From positions 124,001-188,000 of the forward strand of contig NZ_JAQKPV010000006.1 in the NCBI RefSeq assembly GCF_028200735.1: a stretch of 64,000 nucleotides of DNA, written 5' to 3'. Source of the DNA: Streptomyces sp. ACA25. GTDB lineage: Bacteria; Actinomycetota; Actinomycetes; Streptomycetales; Streptomycetaceae. The stretch's first letter is position 1; every line of letters begins with the position of its first letter. The position numbers and the translations under genes are program-made. The notes under the pieces are model-generated. The model had not been told where the DNA came from. It did no database searches and saw only the letters and a list, made by a program, of their open reading frames with translations. This document shows positions 20,345-29,981 of the stretch, one piece after another.

Positions 20345-22003
20345 ATGCAGATAGCGAGATCCAAAGCTGTTTCCGCGATTGCGGCAGCCGTAGCCATGGG
20401 AGTGCTGGCGACCGCGTGCAGCAGTGAGCGCGACGGCTCTGGCGACTCTCAGCCCTTCGTCTTCGGCGCAGCCGGGGATCCGTCCTCCCTCGACCCGTCG
20501 CTGGCCAGCGACGGCGAGACCTTCCGCATCGCGCGCCAGGTTCTCGAGCCCCTGCTGGACCACGAGTCCGGCACCAGCGAACTGGTCGGCGGCCTGGCCG
20601 AGAGCTGGGAGAGCAACGACGACGGCACCGAGTGGACGTTCCACCTCCAGGAGGACGTGAAGTTCCACGACGGTGAGGACCTGACGGGCGAGGTCGTCTG
20701 CCAGAACTTCGAGCGCTGGTACAACTGGTCCGGCACCTACCAGAGCAGCAGCCTGTCCTACTACTGGCAGAACATCTTCGGCGGCTTCGCGGAGAACGAG
20801 GACGAGGACGGCCGCGACGCGAACTACGCGGGCTGCGAGGCACCGGACGAGCACACCGCCGTCATCTCGGTGCACGAGTACTCGGCGAACTACCCCGGCG
20901 GATTCTCGCTGGCAGCCTTCGGCATCCACTCGCCGAAGTCCCTGGAGGCCTACGCCGACGACAGCGTCTCCGAGGGCGACGAGGGCATCAACTACCCGGA
21001 CTACAGCCAGGAGGCCGGCGCGATCGCCGGCACCGGCCCCTTCGAGATCAGTGAGTGGAACAAGGGCAACCAGGAAGTGGTCCTGGAGCGCTTCGACGAC
21101 TACTGGGGCGACAACGCCGGGGTCGAGACGCTGATCTTCAAGACCGTCGACGAGGAGGCCACCCGCAGGCAGGACCTGCAGTCCGGGGCCATCCACGGGT
21201 ACGACCTGGTCGCCCCCGCGGACGTGACGACGCTGGAGGCGGACGATTTCATCGTTCCCACCCGCGACGTGTTCAACATCTTCTACCTGGCGTTCACCCA
21301 GGACCAGAACGAGGCACTGGAAGACCTTCAGGTGCGGCAGGCCATCGCCCACGCCCTGGACAAGTCGCAGATCGTCGACTCCCTGCTGCCCGACGGCGGC
21401 ACGGTCGCCACGCAGTTCATGCCGGAAACCGTGGACGGCTTCTCCGAGGACGTTCCCGAGTACCCCCACGACCCGGACCGGGCGCGTGAGCTCCTGGCCG
21501 ACGCCGGCCACGAGGACCTCGAGGTCAGCTTCTGCTACCCGACCGAGGTGACCCGCCCGTACATGCCGGCCCCGGAGGACATCTACCAGGTCCTCAAGGC
21601 CGACCTCACCGACGTCGGCATCTCCGTGGTGGACAAGCCGATGAAGTGGAACCCGGACTACATCGACACGGTGTACGACGGCGGCTGCGAGCTGCACATC
21701 CTCGGCTGGACCGGTGACTTCAACGACGGCTACAACTTCCTGGGCGCCTGGTTCGCCGCCTACGACGAGGCGTGGGGCTTCCGGGACGACGCGCTCTTCG
21801 CGTCCATGGAAGAGGCCAACCGTGAGCCGGACTACGACACCCGGGTCGAGCTGTACAAGACCCTGAACGCCGAGATCATGGAGTTCCTGCCGGGCGTGCC
21901 GATCTCCTCGTCGCCCCCGTCGATCGCCTTCTCTCCCGACGTCAACCCGCCGAACGTCTCCCCGCTGACGCAGGAGAAGTTCGCCGAGGTCTCCTTCAAG
22001 TAA
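20345..22003 (+). CDS. Peptide ABC transporter substrate-binding lipoprotein
   Basis: 552 residues, SBP_bac_5 (DppA/OppA) family. A signal peptide ends in Val-Leu-Ala-Thr-Ala-Cys with lipidated Cys25, so it is membrane-anchored outside the cell. The mature part has the family pattern Asp-Pro-Ser-Ser-Leu-Asp-Pro and Gly-Gly-Leu-Ala-Glu-Ser-Trp-Glu at the start of lobe I and is strongly acidic. ATG 20345 has GAGG about seven bases upstream. It is the first of five genes of a complete Dpp/Opp-type importer. Oligopeptide, dipeptide or other small solutes are possible. Confidence 0.9.
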   Translation: MQIARSKAVSAIAAAVAMGVLATACSSERDGSGDSQPFVFGAAGDPSSLDPSLASDGETFRIARQVLEPLLDHESGTSELVGGLAESWESNDDGTEWTFHLQEDVKFHDGEDLTGEVVCQNFERWYNWSGTYQSSSLSYYWQNIFGGFAENEDEDGRDANYAGCEAPDEHTAVISVHEYSANYPGGFSLAAFGIHSPKSLEAYADDSVSEGDEGINYPDYSQEAGAIAGTGPFEISEWNKGNQEVVLERFDDYWGDNAGVETLIFKTVDEEATRRQDLQSGAIHGYDLVAPADVTTLEADDFIVPTRDVFNIFYLAFTQDQNEALEDLQVRQAIAHALDKSQIVDSLLPDGGTVATQFMPETVDGFSEDVPEYPHDPDRARELLADAGHEDLEVSFCYPTEVTRPYMPAPEDIYQVLKADLTDVGISVVDKPMKWNPDYIDTVYDGGCELHILGWTGDFNDGYNFLGAWFAAYDEAWGFRDDALFASMEEANREPDYDTRVELYKTLNAEIMEFLPGVPISSSPPSIAFSPDVNPPNVSPLTQEKFAEVSFK

Positions 22004-22019
22004 CCGCACCTGCCCAAAG

Positions 22020-22055
22020 GTCCGCCCGGCCGCGGCATCGCCCGGCCGGGCGGAC
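22020..22055 (+). terminator. Perfect 13-bp hairpin inside the transporter operon
   Basis: GTCCGCCCGGCCG (22020-22032) and CGGCCGGGCGGAC (22043-22055) pair perfectly around a 10-nt loop, 16 nt after the binding-protein stop codon and before the permease. In such operons an intercistronic hairpin stabilises the upstream mRNA or partly terminates, giving excess binding protein. That role is inferred. Confidence 0.65.
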
Positions 22056-22092
22056 TTCTGGCTGAATCACGCAAGAAAGGGGCGGTGACGCG

Positions 22093-23097
22093 GTGTTGCG
22101 ACTGATCGTTCGCAGGCTGCTGCAGCTGATACCCACGCTGCTCGGCCTGTCGGTGCTGCTGTTCCTCTGGCTCCACAAGCTGCCGGGCGGACCGGCGGCG
22201 GCACTGCTCGGCGAGCGGGCGACCGCCGCGGACCGGGCCCAGATCGAGGCCCGCCTCGGGCTCGACAAGCCTGTCTGGGAGCAGTACGGCGCCTTCCTGA
22301 GCCGCCTCGCCGAGCTCGACCTCGGCACTTCCGTCCGCACCGGCCGGCCGGTCTGGGAGGAGTTCACGCTGCGGTTCCCCGCAACGATGGAACTCGCCCT
22401 GTCGGCCATGATCATCGCCATCGTCGTGGGCATCCCGCTCGGCTACTTCGCCGCCAAGCGGCGCGGCAGCTGGCTCGACGTGAGCGCGGTGTCCGGCTCG
22501 CTGATCGGCATCTGCATCCCGGTCTTCTTCCTGGCCTTCATCCTCAAGGCCATCTTCGCCGTCAATCTCGGCTGGTTCCCCAGCTCCGGCCGGCAGACCG
22601 CCGGCATCAACGCCACGGACGTGACCGGCTTCAAAGTGCTCGACGGCTTCCTCACCGGAGAGTTCGACGCGGCCTGGGACGCGATGATGCATCTGGTGCT
22701 GCCCGCGGTGGCGCTCGCCTCCATCCCGCTGGCGATCATCACCCGGATGACCCGGGCCAGCGTCCTGGAGGTGCTCCAGGAGGACTACGTGCGCACCGCC
22801 GAGTCCAAGGGACTGCACCAGCACGTCATCCGTGCCCGGCACGTGATGCGCAACGCGCTGCTGCCGGTCGTCACGGCCATCGGCCTGCTCACCGGCGGCC
22901 TGCTGTCCGGGGCGGTGCTCACCGAGTCGGTGTTCGCGTTCCCAGGGATCGGCTACTTCATCCGAAGAGCGATCGACGGTCGTGACTACCCCACCCTGAT
23001 GGGCTTCATCATGATCATCGCGATCACCTATGTCCTCATCAATCTGCTGGTCGACCTGGCCTACAGCATCATTGATCCGAGAGTGCGGGTGCACTGA
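22093..23097 (+). CDS. Peptide ABC transporter permease (DppB/OppB-type)
   Basis: 334 residues with about six membrane segments and the BPD_transp_1 domain. The family N-terminus Arg-Leu-Leu-Gln-Leu-Ile-Pro-Thr-Leu and the EAA-type loop (Glu-Asp-Tyr-Val-Arg-Thr-Ala-Glu-Ser-Lys-Gly-Leu, near residues 232-243) that docks the ATPase are visible. GTG 22093 is used; AAAGG lies about 12 bases upstream. Its stop overlaps the next start in TGATG. Confidence 0.92.
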   Translation: MLRLIVRRLLQLIPTLLGLSVLLFLWLHKLPGGPAAALLGERATAADRAQIEARLGLDKPVWEQYGAFLSRLAELDLGTSVRTGRPVWEEFTLRFPATMELALSAMIIAIVVGIPLGYFAAKRRGSWLDVSAVSGSLIGICIPVFFLAFILKAIFAVNLGWFPSSGRQTAGINATDVTGFKVLDGFLTGEFDAAWDAMMHLVLPAVALASIPLAIITRMTRASVLEVLQEDYVRTAESKGLHQHVIRARHVMRNALLPVVTAIGLLTGGLLSGAVLTESVFAFPGIGYFIRRAIDGRDYPTLMGFIMIIAITYVLINLLVDLAYSIIDPRVRVH

Positions 23098-24065
23098 TGA
23101 GCACACAGCTGCCCTCCAAGAAGGCCGCCCGGATCGACCGGCTCGCCGAACTCACCGCCGGCCGCGAGACCAGCAGCGGCGCCAGCCTGTGGGTCGAGGC
23201 GTTCCGCCGGCTCCGGCACAGCAAAATGGCCCTCATCGGCGCCGCCGTCATCGCCGTTTTCGTGCTGCTCGCCCTGCTCGGCCCCTGGCTCGCCCCCTAC
23301 AACCCCACCTCCCAGGTGTGGCGCACCGAGGTCCGCCCCAACAGCGGCGAGTTCATCGGGCCCCGGTGGGGCAACTGGCTCGGCCTGGACCACCTCGGCC
23401 GTGACCAGATGTCCCGGATGCTGGTGGGAGCCCGGCAGACCCTGCTCGTCGGTGTGGTCGCCACCCTGCTCGGCTTCACCGTCGGCGCCCTGCTCGGCGG
23501 CATCTCCGGTGCCGCCCTGACGCTCGGCGGCCGGATCGGCGGCCGGATCGACGCCGTCATCATGCGCTTCATCGACATGATGCTGGCGCTGCCCTCCCTG
23601 CTCCTGGCCGTCAGCATCGCGGCCATCCTCGGCCAGAGCCTCACCACGGTCATGATCGCGGTCGGGGTGGTGCAGATCCCCATCTTCGCCCGGCTCCTGC
23701 GGGGCTCGATGCTCGCGCAGGGCAACTCCGACTACGTGCTGGCCGCCCGTGCCCTGGGTGTGCGCAAGCGCCGCATCGTGCTGGCCCACGTGCTGCCGAA
23801 CTCCATGGGCCCGGTCATCGTCCAGGCAACCCTCGCCCTGGCCACCGCGATCATCGAGGCCGCCGCCCTGTCCTTCCTCGGGCTGGGCAACCCCGACGCC
23901 GCGCAGCCCGAGTGGGGCGTCATGCTCGCCCAGGCGCAACGGTTCTTCGACCAGGCACCCATGCTGGCGGTCTACCCGGCGCTCGGCATCATCATCACCG
24001 CGCTCGGCTTCACCCTGCTGGGTGAGGCGATGCGGGAAGCACTCGACCCGAAACTGCGGAGCTGA
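23097..24065 (+). CDS. Peptide ABC transporter permease (DppC/OppC-type)
   Basis: 322 residues. The OppC N-terminal region before the first membrane segment (Phe-Arg-Arg-Leu-Arg-His-Ser-Lys-Met-Ala) and the periplasmic-facing Gly-Leu-Asp-His-Leu-Gly-Arg-Asp motif are typical, followed by BPD_transp_1 with the EAA loop around Asp-Tyr-Val-Leu-Ala-Ala-Arg-Ala-Leu-Gly. It starts within the TGATG overlap with the preceding permease, so the two are probably co-translated. Confidence 0.92.
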   Translation: MSTQLPSKKAARIDRLAELTAGRETSSGASLWVEAFRRLRHSKMALIGAAVIAVFVLLALLGPWLAPYNPTSQVWRTEVRPNSGEFIGPRWGNWLGLDHLGRDQMSRMLVGARQTLLVGVVATLLGFTVGALLGGISGAALTLGGRIGGRIDAVIMRFIDMMLALPSLLLAVSIAAILGQSLTTVMIAVGVVQIPIFARLLRGSMLAQGNSDYVLAARALGVRKRRIVLAHVLPNSMGPVIVQATLALATAIIEAAALSFLGLGNPDAAQPEWGVMLAQAQRFFDQAPMLAVYPALGIIITALGFTLLGEAMREALDPKLRS

Positions 24066-24069
24066 TGGC

Positions 24070-25124
<1,055 letters not shown>

Positions 25125-25128
<4 letters not shown>

Positions 25129-26240
25129 GCCTGCTCGAACTGAACGATCTGAAAGTGCACTTCCCGGTCAAGAAGGGCATCCTCTTCGACCGCACGGTCG
25201 GACACGTCTACGCCGTGGACGGGGTGTCCCTGTCCGTCGAGGCGGGGCAGACCTACGGCCTGGTCGGGGAGTCCGGCTGCGGCAAGACCACGCTCGGGCG
25301 GGCCGTTCTGCGGCTGGTGGACATCACCAGCGGTTCCGCCGTCTTCGACGGCACCGACCTGGCCGCCCTGCCCGAGGAGGAGATGCGCCGCTCCCGGCGC
25401 CGGCTCCAGATGGTCTTCCAGGACCCGCTGGGCAGCCTCAACCCGCGGCAGAACATCGAGTCGATCCTGTGCGAGGGGATGGAGGCGCACGGCATCGGCG
25501 CCGACCGTGCCGAGCGCCGGGAACGGGTCCTGCGCATCCTGGAGAAGGTCGGTCTGCCCGACGGCGCGCTGTCCCGCTACCCGCACGAGTTCTCCGGCGG
25601 ACAGCGGCAGCGCATCGGGATCGCCCGGGCCCTGGTGCTCGAACCGGACATCATCATCTGCGACGAACCCGTCTCCGCTCTGGACGTCTCCATCCAGGCG
25701 CAGGTGATCAACCTGCTCGAGGAGCTCCAGGAGTCGATGGGCCTGACCTACCTGGTCATCGCCCACGACCTGGCCGTCGTGCGGCACATCTCCGACATCA
25801 TCGGCGTGATGTACCTGGGCGCACTGGTGGAGGAGGCGCCCAGCGACGTGCTGTACGCCGAACCCCGCCACCCCTACACCAGGGCCCTGATGTCGGCGGT
25901 CCCGGTGCCCGACCCCGAGGTCGAGGACTCCCGCGAACGCATCCTGCTCTTCGGTGACCTGCCCTCTCCAGCCAGTCCGCCGCCCGGCTGCCGCTTCCAC
26001 ACGCGGTGCCCGTGGAAGCAGCCGACCCGCTGCGACACCGAGCGGCCCCTGCTGACGGACATGGGTGACGGGCACAAGGTGGCGTGCCACTACGCGGCCG
26101 AGATCGCGGCCGGCGCCCTCCAGCCGTCCGCCGCCTCGGTGCCCTCCCGGAACGACCGCCCGGCCGGCGCCGGGCAGGGCACGCCGCCCGGGGAGACGGA
26201 GGACACGCGGCCGGAGGAATCCGCGCCGGCCGCCTCCTGA
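25125..26240 (+). CDS. Peptide ABC transporter ATP-binding protein (DppF/OppF-type)
   Basis: 371 residues. Walker A Gly-Glu-Ser-Gly-Cys-Gly-Lys-Thr, signature Phe-Ser-Gly-Gly-Gln-Arg-Gln-Arg and Walker B Ile-Ile-Cys-Asp-Glu-Pro-Val-Ser-Ala-Leu-Asp are present, then the C-terminal Cys-Arg-Phe-His-Thr-Arg-Cys-Pro module and a Pro/Ala/Glu-rich tail. ATG 25125 is coupled by ATGA to the previous gene and has AAGGAG upstream. It pairs with the preceding ATPase to power the importer. GC-rich inverted repeats in the following gap may end the operon. Confidence 0.92.
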
Positions 26241-26376
26241 CCCCCGGACACCGACCGGTCCCGGCCGTCGCCCTGTCCGGGAGGCGGCCGGGAGCGTCCC
26301 GGGTGCGGAGCCCGGCCGGCCCGGCACCATTAGCTCGATCGGCGGGAAAGCCGTGCCATAACCATCGGTGACGGGC

Positions 26377-26382
26377 TAACGT
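26377..26382 (+). promoter_or_regulatory. -10 hexamer TAACGT, leaderless promoter of glgP
   Basis: TAACGT lies six bases before the GTG start of glgP at 26389. A poor -35 (TGCCAT) is 17 bp further upstream. GGAG within the six bases is too close to act as a Shine-Dalgarno site. Confidence 0.45.
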
Positions 26383-26388
26383 CGGAGC

Positions 26389-28995
26389 GTGAAGGCCATC
26401 CGTCGATACTCCGTGCGTCCCGTCCTTCCCGAACCCCTGCGACCGCTTCAGGACCTGGCACTGAACCTGCGCTGGTCCTGGCACCCCGAGAGCCGCGAGC
26501 TGCTCGCCTCCGTCGACCCCGAGGGCTGGCGGGCCGCCGGCGGTGACCCGGTGCGGATGCTCAGCACCGTCTCCGCGGCCCGGCTGGCCGCCCTCGCCGC
26601 CGACCGCCGCTTCCTGCGGCGGCTCGGCGCCGCCGCCGAGGAGCTGCGCGACTACCTCACCGCACCCCGCTGGTACCAGCAGGCGGGGCCGGAGCTGCCC
26701 CGTGCCGTGGCGTACTTCTCCCCGGAGTTCGGCATCACCGCCGCGCTCCCCCAGTACTCCGGTGGCCTCGGCATCCTTGCCGGGGACCACCTCAAGGCCG
26801 CCAGCGACCTCGGTGCCCCGCTGATCGGCGTGGGCCTGCTGTACCGCCACGGCTACTTCCGGCAGAGTCTGTCCCGGGACGGCTGGCAGCAGGAGCACTA
26901 CCCGGTGCTCGACCCTCACGAGCTGCCGCTCCGGCTCCTCACCGAAGCCGACGAGTCCGCCGTCCGGGTGGCGCTCGCGCTGCCCGGCGGCCGCACCCTC
27001 AGCGCCCAGGTCTGGCAGGTGCGGGTCGGACGGGTGCCGCTGCTGCTGCTCGACTCCGCTCTCGCGGACAACGCCCCCGCCGAACGCGATGTCACCGACC
27101 GGCTCTACGGCGGCGGGAGCGAGCACCGGCTGCTCCAGGAAATGCTCCTCGGTATCGGGGGCGCCCGCGCGGTCCGCGCCTACTGCCGGCTCACCGGGCA
27201 CCCCGAGCCCGAGGTGTTCCACATGAACGAGGGCCACGCCGGCTTCCTGGGCGCGGAACGCATCCGGGAGCTGGGCAGGGCCGGCCTGGACTTCGACAGC
27301 GCGCTGCGCACGGTCCGGGCGGGCACCGTGTTCACCACGCACACCCCGGTCCCCGCCGGCATCGACCGGTTCCCCGAGGAGCTGGTCGCCCGGCACTTCG
27401 GGGAGGGCGGCGAACTGCCGGAGCTCGAGCTCGCGCAGCTCCTCGCCCTCGGCCGGGAGCCGGCCGGCTGCACCCCCGGCGGCCGGGCCGCGGCGGAGGA
27501 ACCGCACCACTTCAACATGGCGATCCTCGGGCTGCGCACCGCACAGCGCGCCAACGGCGTCTCCACACTGCACGGCTCGGTGTCCCGGCAGATGTTCTCC
27601 CTCCTGTGGCCGGGCTTCGACGCCGCCGAGGTGCCGATCAGCTCGGTCACCAACGGCGTGCACGCCCCCACCTGGACCGCCGGGCCGATGCTCGCCGCCC
27701 GGCCCGACCGGCTCTCCGACGCCGCCCTCTGGGAGCTGCGGCGCACCCTGCGCGAACAGCTGGTGCACGACGTCCGTACCCGGCTGCGCGCGTCCTGGCA
27801 GCAGCGCGGCGCGGGCCGGGCAGAACTCGGCTGGGTCGACGACGTGTTCGACCCGGACGTGCTCACCCTGGGGTTCGCCCGCCGGGTGCCCTCCTACAAG
27901 CGCCTCACCCTGATGCTCACCGACCAGGAGCGGCTCAAGCGGCTGCTGCTCGACCCGGACCGGCCGGTGCAGATCGTCGTCGCGGGCAAGGCCCACCCCG
28001 CCGATGACGGAGGCAAACAGCTGATCCAGGAGCTGGTCCGGTTCGCGGACGACCCCGGGCTGCGGCATCGGATCGTCTTCCTGCCGGACTACGGCATGGC
28101 CATGGCCCGCTCGCTCTACGCGGGCTGCGACGTCTGGCTCAACAACCCGCTGCGGCCGCTGGAGGCCTGCGGAACCTCCGGCATGAAGGCCGCGCTGAAC
28201 GGCTGCCTCAACCTGTCCGTGCGGGACGGCTGGTGGGACGAATGGTGCGACTCCGACTTCGGCTGGGAGATCCCCACCGCCGACGGCCGCGCCGGCTCCG
28301 ACCCGGAGCGGCGGGACGCCGTCGAGGCCGCGGCCCTGTACGCCCTGCTGGAGGACCAGGTCGTCCCCTGCTTCTACGAGAACCGCGGGACCGCCGAGAG
28401 CCGCGAGCGGGGCGCCGGCGCCGGGCTTCCGTCCCGCTGGCTGGAAATGGTGCGCGCGACGCTCGGCCGGCTCGGCCCCGAGGTGCTCGCCGAGCGGATG
28501 CTCAAGGAATACGTCACCGGGCTGTACGCTCCGGCGGCGGCCGCGCACCGCACGCTGAGCGCCGACCCGGACGCGGCCCGGCAACTGGCCGGCTTCGCGG
28601 CCCGGGTGCGCCGCGAATGGCCGCGGGTGACCGTGGACCACGTCGAGTCGGGCGCCGAAGCGGCCACGCTCGGCGGCACCCTGCCACTGCGGGTGCGGGT
28701 CACGCTCGGCGACCTTCAGCCGGCCGAGGTGGAGGTCCAGGCGGTGACCGGCCGGGTCGATGCGGAGGACACCCTCACCTCCCCGGTGGTGATGCCGCTC
28801 AAGCCGGCCGGTGGCCCGGACCTGGACGGCCGCTGGACGTACGAGGGCGAGCTCGTCCTGGACCGGGCGGGCCCGTACGGCTATTCCGTCCGGGTGCTGC
28901 CCGCCCACCGGCTGCTCGCCTCCCGGGCCGAGCTCGGCCTGGTGGCCCTGCCCGGCGCGGACGTCACCGAGACCGCCGGGGTCCTCTTCCGCTGA
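26389..28995 (+). CDS. glgP: Alpha-glucan (glycogen) phosphorylase GlgP
   Basis: 868 residues, GT35, actinobacterial form with an N-terminal DUF3417 extension (about 1-115). It releases glucose-1-phosphate from alpha-1,4-glucan. The PLP-binding lysine lies in Gly-Thr-Ser-Gly-Met-Lys-Ala-Ala-Leu-Asn-Gly (near residue 602), preceded by Asn-Asn-Pro-Leu-Arg-Pro-Leu-Glu-Ala. Active-site elements Glu-Gly-His-Ala-Gly and His-Thr-Pro-Val-Pro-Ala-Gly are present. In other streptomycetes glgP is the direct divergent neighbour of glgE; here the five-gene peptide transporter intervenes. Confidence 0.95.
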   Translation: MKAIRRYSVRPVLPEPLRPLQDLALNLRWSWHPESRELLASVDPEGWRAAGGDPVRMLSTVSAARLAALAADRRFLRRLGAAAEELRDYLTAPRWYQQAGPELPRAVAYFSPEFGITAALPQYSGGLGILAGDHLKAASDLGAPLIGVGLLYRHGYFRQSLSRDGWQQEHYPVLDPHELPLRLLTEADESAVRVALALPGGRTLSAQVWQVRVGRVPLLLLDSALADNAPAERDVTDRLYGGGSEHRLLQEMLLGIGGARAVRAYCRLTGHPEPEVFHMNEGHAGFLGAERIRELGRAGLDFDSALRTVRAGTVFTTHTPVPAGIDRFPEELVARHFGEGGELPELELAQLLALGREPAGCTPGGRAAAEEPHHFNMAILGLRTAQRANGVSTLHGSVSRQMFSLLWPGFDAAEVPISSVTNGVHAPTWTAGPMLAARPDRLSDAALWELRRTLREQLVHDVRTRLRASWQQRGAGRAELGWVDDVFDPDVLTLGFARRVPSYKRLTLMLTDQERLKRLLLDPDRPVQIVVAGKAHPADDGGKQLIQELVRFADDPGLRHRIVFLPDYGMAMARSLYAGCDVWLNNPLRPLEACGTSGMKAALNGCLNLSVRDGWWDEWCDSDFGWEIPTADGRAGSDPERRDAVEAAALYALLEDQVVPCFYENRGTAESRERGAGAGLPSRWLEMVRATLGRLGPEVLAERMLKEYVTGLYAPAAAAHRTLSADPDAARQLAGFAARVRREWPRVTVDHVESGAEAATLGGTLPLRVRVTLGDLQPAEVEVQAVTGRVDAEDTLTSPVVMPLKPAGGPDLDGRWTYEGELVLDRAGPYGYSVRVLPAHRLLASRAELGLVALPGADVTETAGVLFR

Positions 28996-29105
28996 GTGCC
29001 GCGTCGGTCAGGGCTTGCCCGTCGAAGGACGGCGTCCGGTGCGAGGGATCGCAAGGCACCGTACCGGGCGCCGCGACGGGGCAGAGACAGCACGAGCCGT
29101 ATGCC

Positions 29106-29867
29106 TCACTCAGCGGTTCGCCGTCGCTCGAGCGACATCAGTGCCGCTGAGGTCTGCCGGTCCATCTTCTCCGTGGCGTATCTGAAGGTGACGCGCGGCA
29201 TTTCGCCGCTCCACTCCCGCAGGAAGGCCGCGACTTCCTCGGGGTGGACCGGGGCGGCGACCTTCAGCAGCCACCCGCAGCCCTTCTGGACGTACACGTC
29301 CTCGTCGTGCATGAGCCGGACACAGTTGTCGAGGACATGGTCGAGAGGAAGCTCGAAGGTCGAGTCGCCGACCTTGCGCCGCACGAACTTCACCACCGCC
29401 ACATTCGCAGCGCGCCGCGCCCAGTTCGACTCGGAGCCGATCCACTCCCGGGTCCGCGGGATCCGGTCGAGGTGTCCGAGGAAGAACGGGTACAGCAACT
29501 TCAGACACATGTCGTCGCACTGAGCCCAGTTGGAGACGCGCGTCTCCAGCCAGCGGAGGCAGTGGTCGAGGAGTTCCGGTCCCAGGTCTTTCTTCGCGAC
29601 CTTGTGCAGGAGCGCGAAGCCCAGCAGGATCTCCTCGTGGTGAGTCGCCCGCGACAGGACCTCCTCGGCCAGCAGCAGCCGTGTCGTCGCGGGCACCTCG
29701 GGCCGCTCGCGGAAGTAGTCGTTCGCCAGGCCGGCCACGGCGGCGTTGCGTACGCCGAGCACGGCGACCCCACTCGGAAAGTACCGCTGCGTGCTGTGCG
29801 CGAAGGCGCTGTCCGCCCGGATGGCGAGGTCCTCCAACAGCCGCTCGGCCACCGCCTCGGTATTCAT
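29106..29867 (-). CDS. AlkD-like DNA alkylation repair glycosylase
   Basis: 253 residues made of HEAT-like helical repeats. The active-site region reads Val-Ser-Asn-Trp-Ala-Gln-Cys-Asp-Asp, supplying the catalytic Trp and Asp of AlkD, and a later Ser-Asn-Trp-Ala-Arg-Arg-Ala-Ala-Asn provides the second Trp. AlkD enzymes excise 3-methyl- and 7-methyl-purines without base flipping. ATG 29867 begins the repeat domain; an open frame 27 codons longer lacks family character. It converges with glgP across 110 bp containing only a weak CCGTC-GAAG-GACGG hairpin. Confidence 0.85.
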   Translation of the reverse strand: MNTEAVAERLLEDLAIRADSAFAHSTQRYFPSGVAVLGVRNAAVAGLANDYFRERPEVPATTRLLLAEEVLSRATHHEEILLGFALLHKVAKKDLGPELLDHCLRWLETRVSNWAQCDDMCLKLLYPFFLGHLDRIPRTREWIGSESNWARRAANVAVVKFVRRKVGDSTFELPLDHVLDNCVRLMHDEDVYVQKGCGWLLKVAAPVHPEEVAAFLREWSGEMPRVTFRYATEKMDRQTSAALMSLERRRTAE

Positions 29868-29981
29868 CCCGGCACCCGCTCCCTCGGCCGCTTGTCCAGC
29901 GTCATGCGCGTGTACCCCGTTCGCGGCTCCCCGAGTCCGCCGGCCCACGGCGCGGGAGCGGGCCGGCGGTCTCGGCCGTGG

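Noticed and set aside
25798..28908. 1,036-codon minus-strand frame opposite glgP
   Set aside because: No motifs, arginine- and glycine-rich, and fully opposite a clear glycogen phosphorylase.
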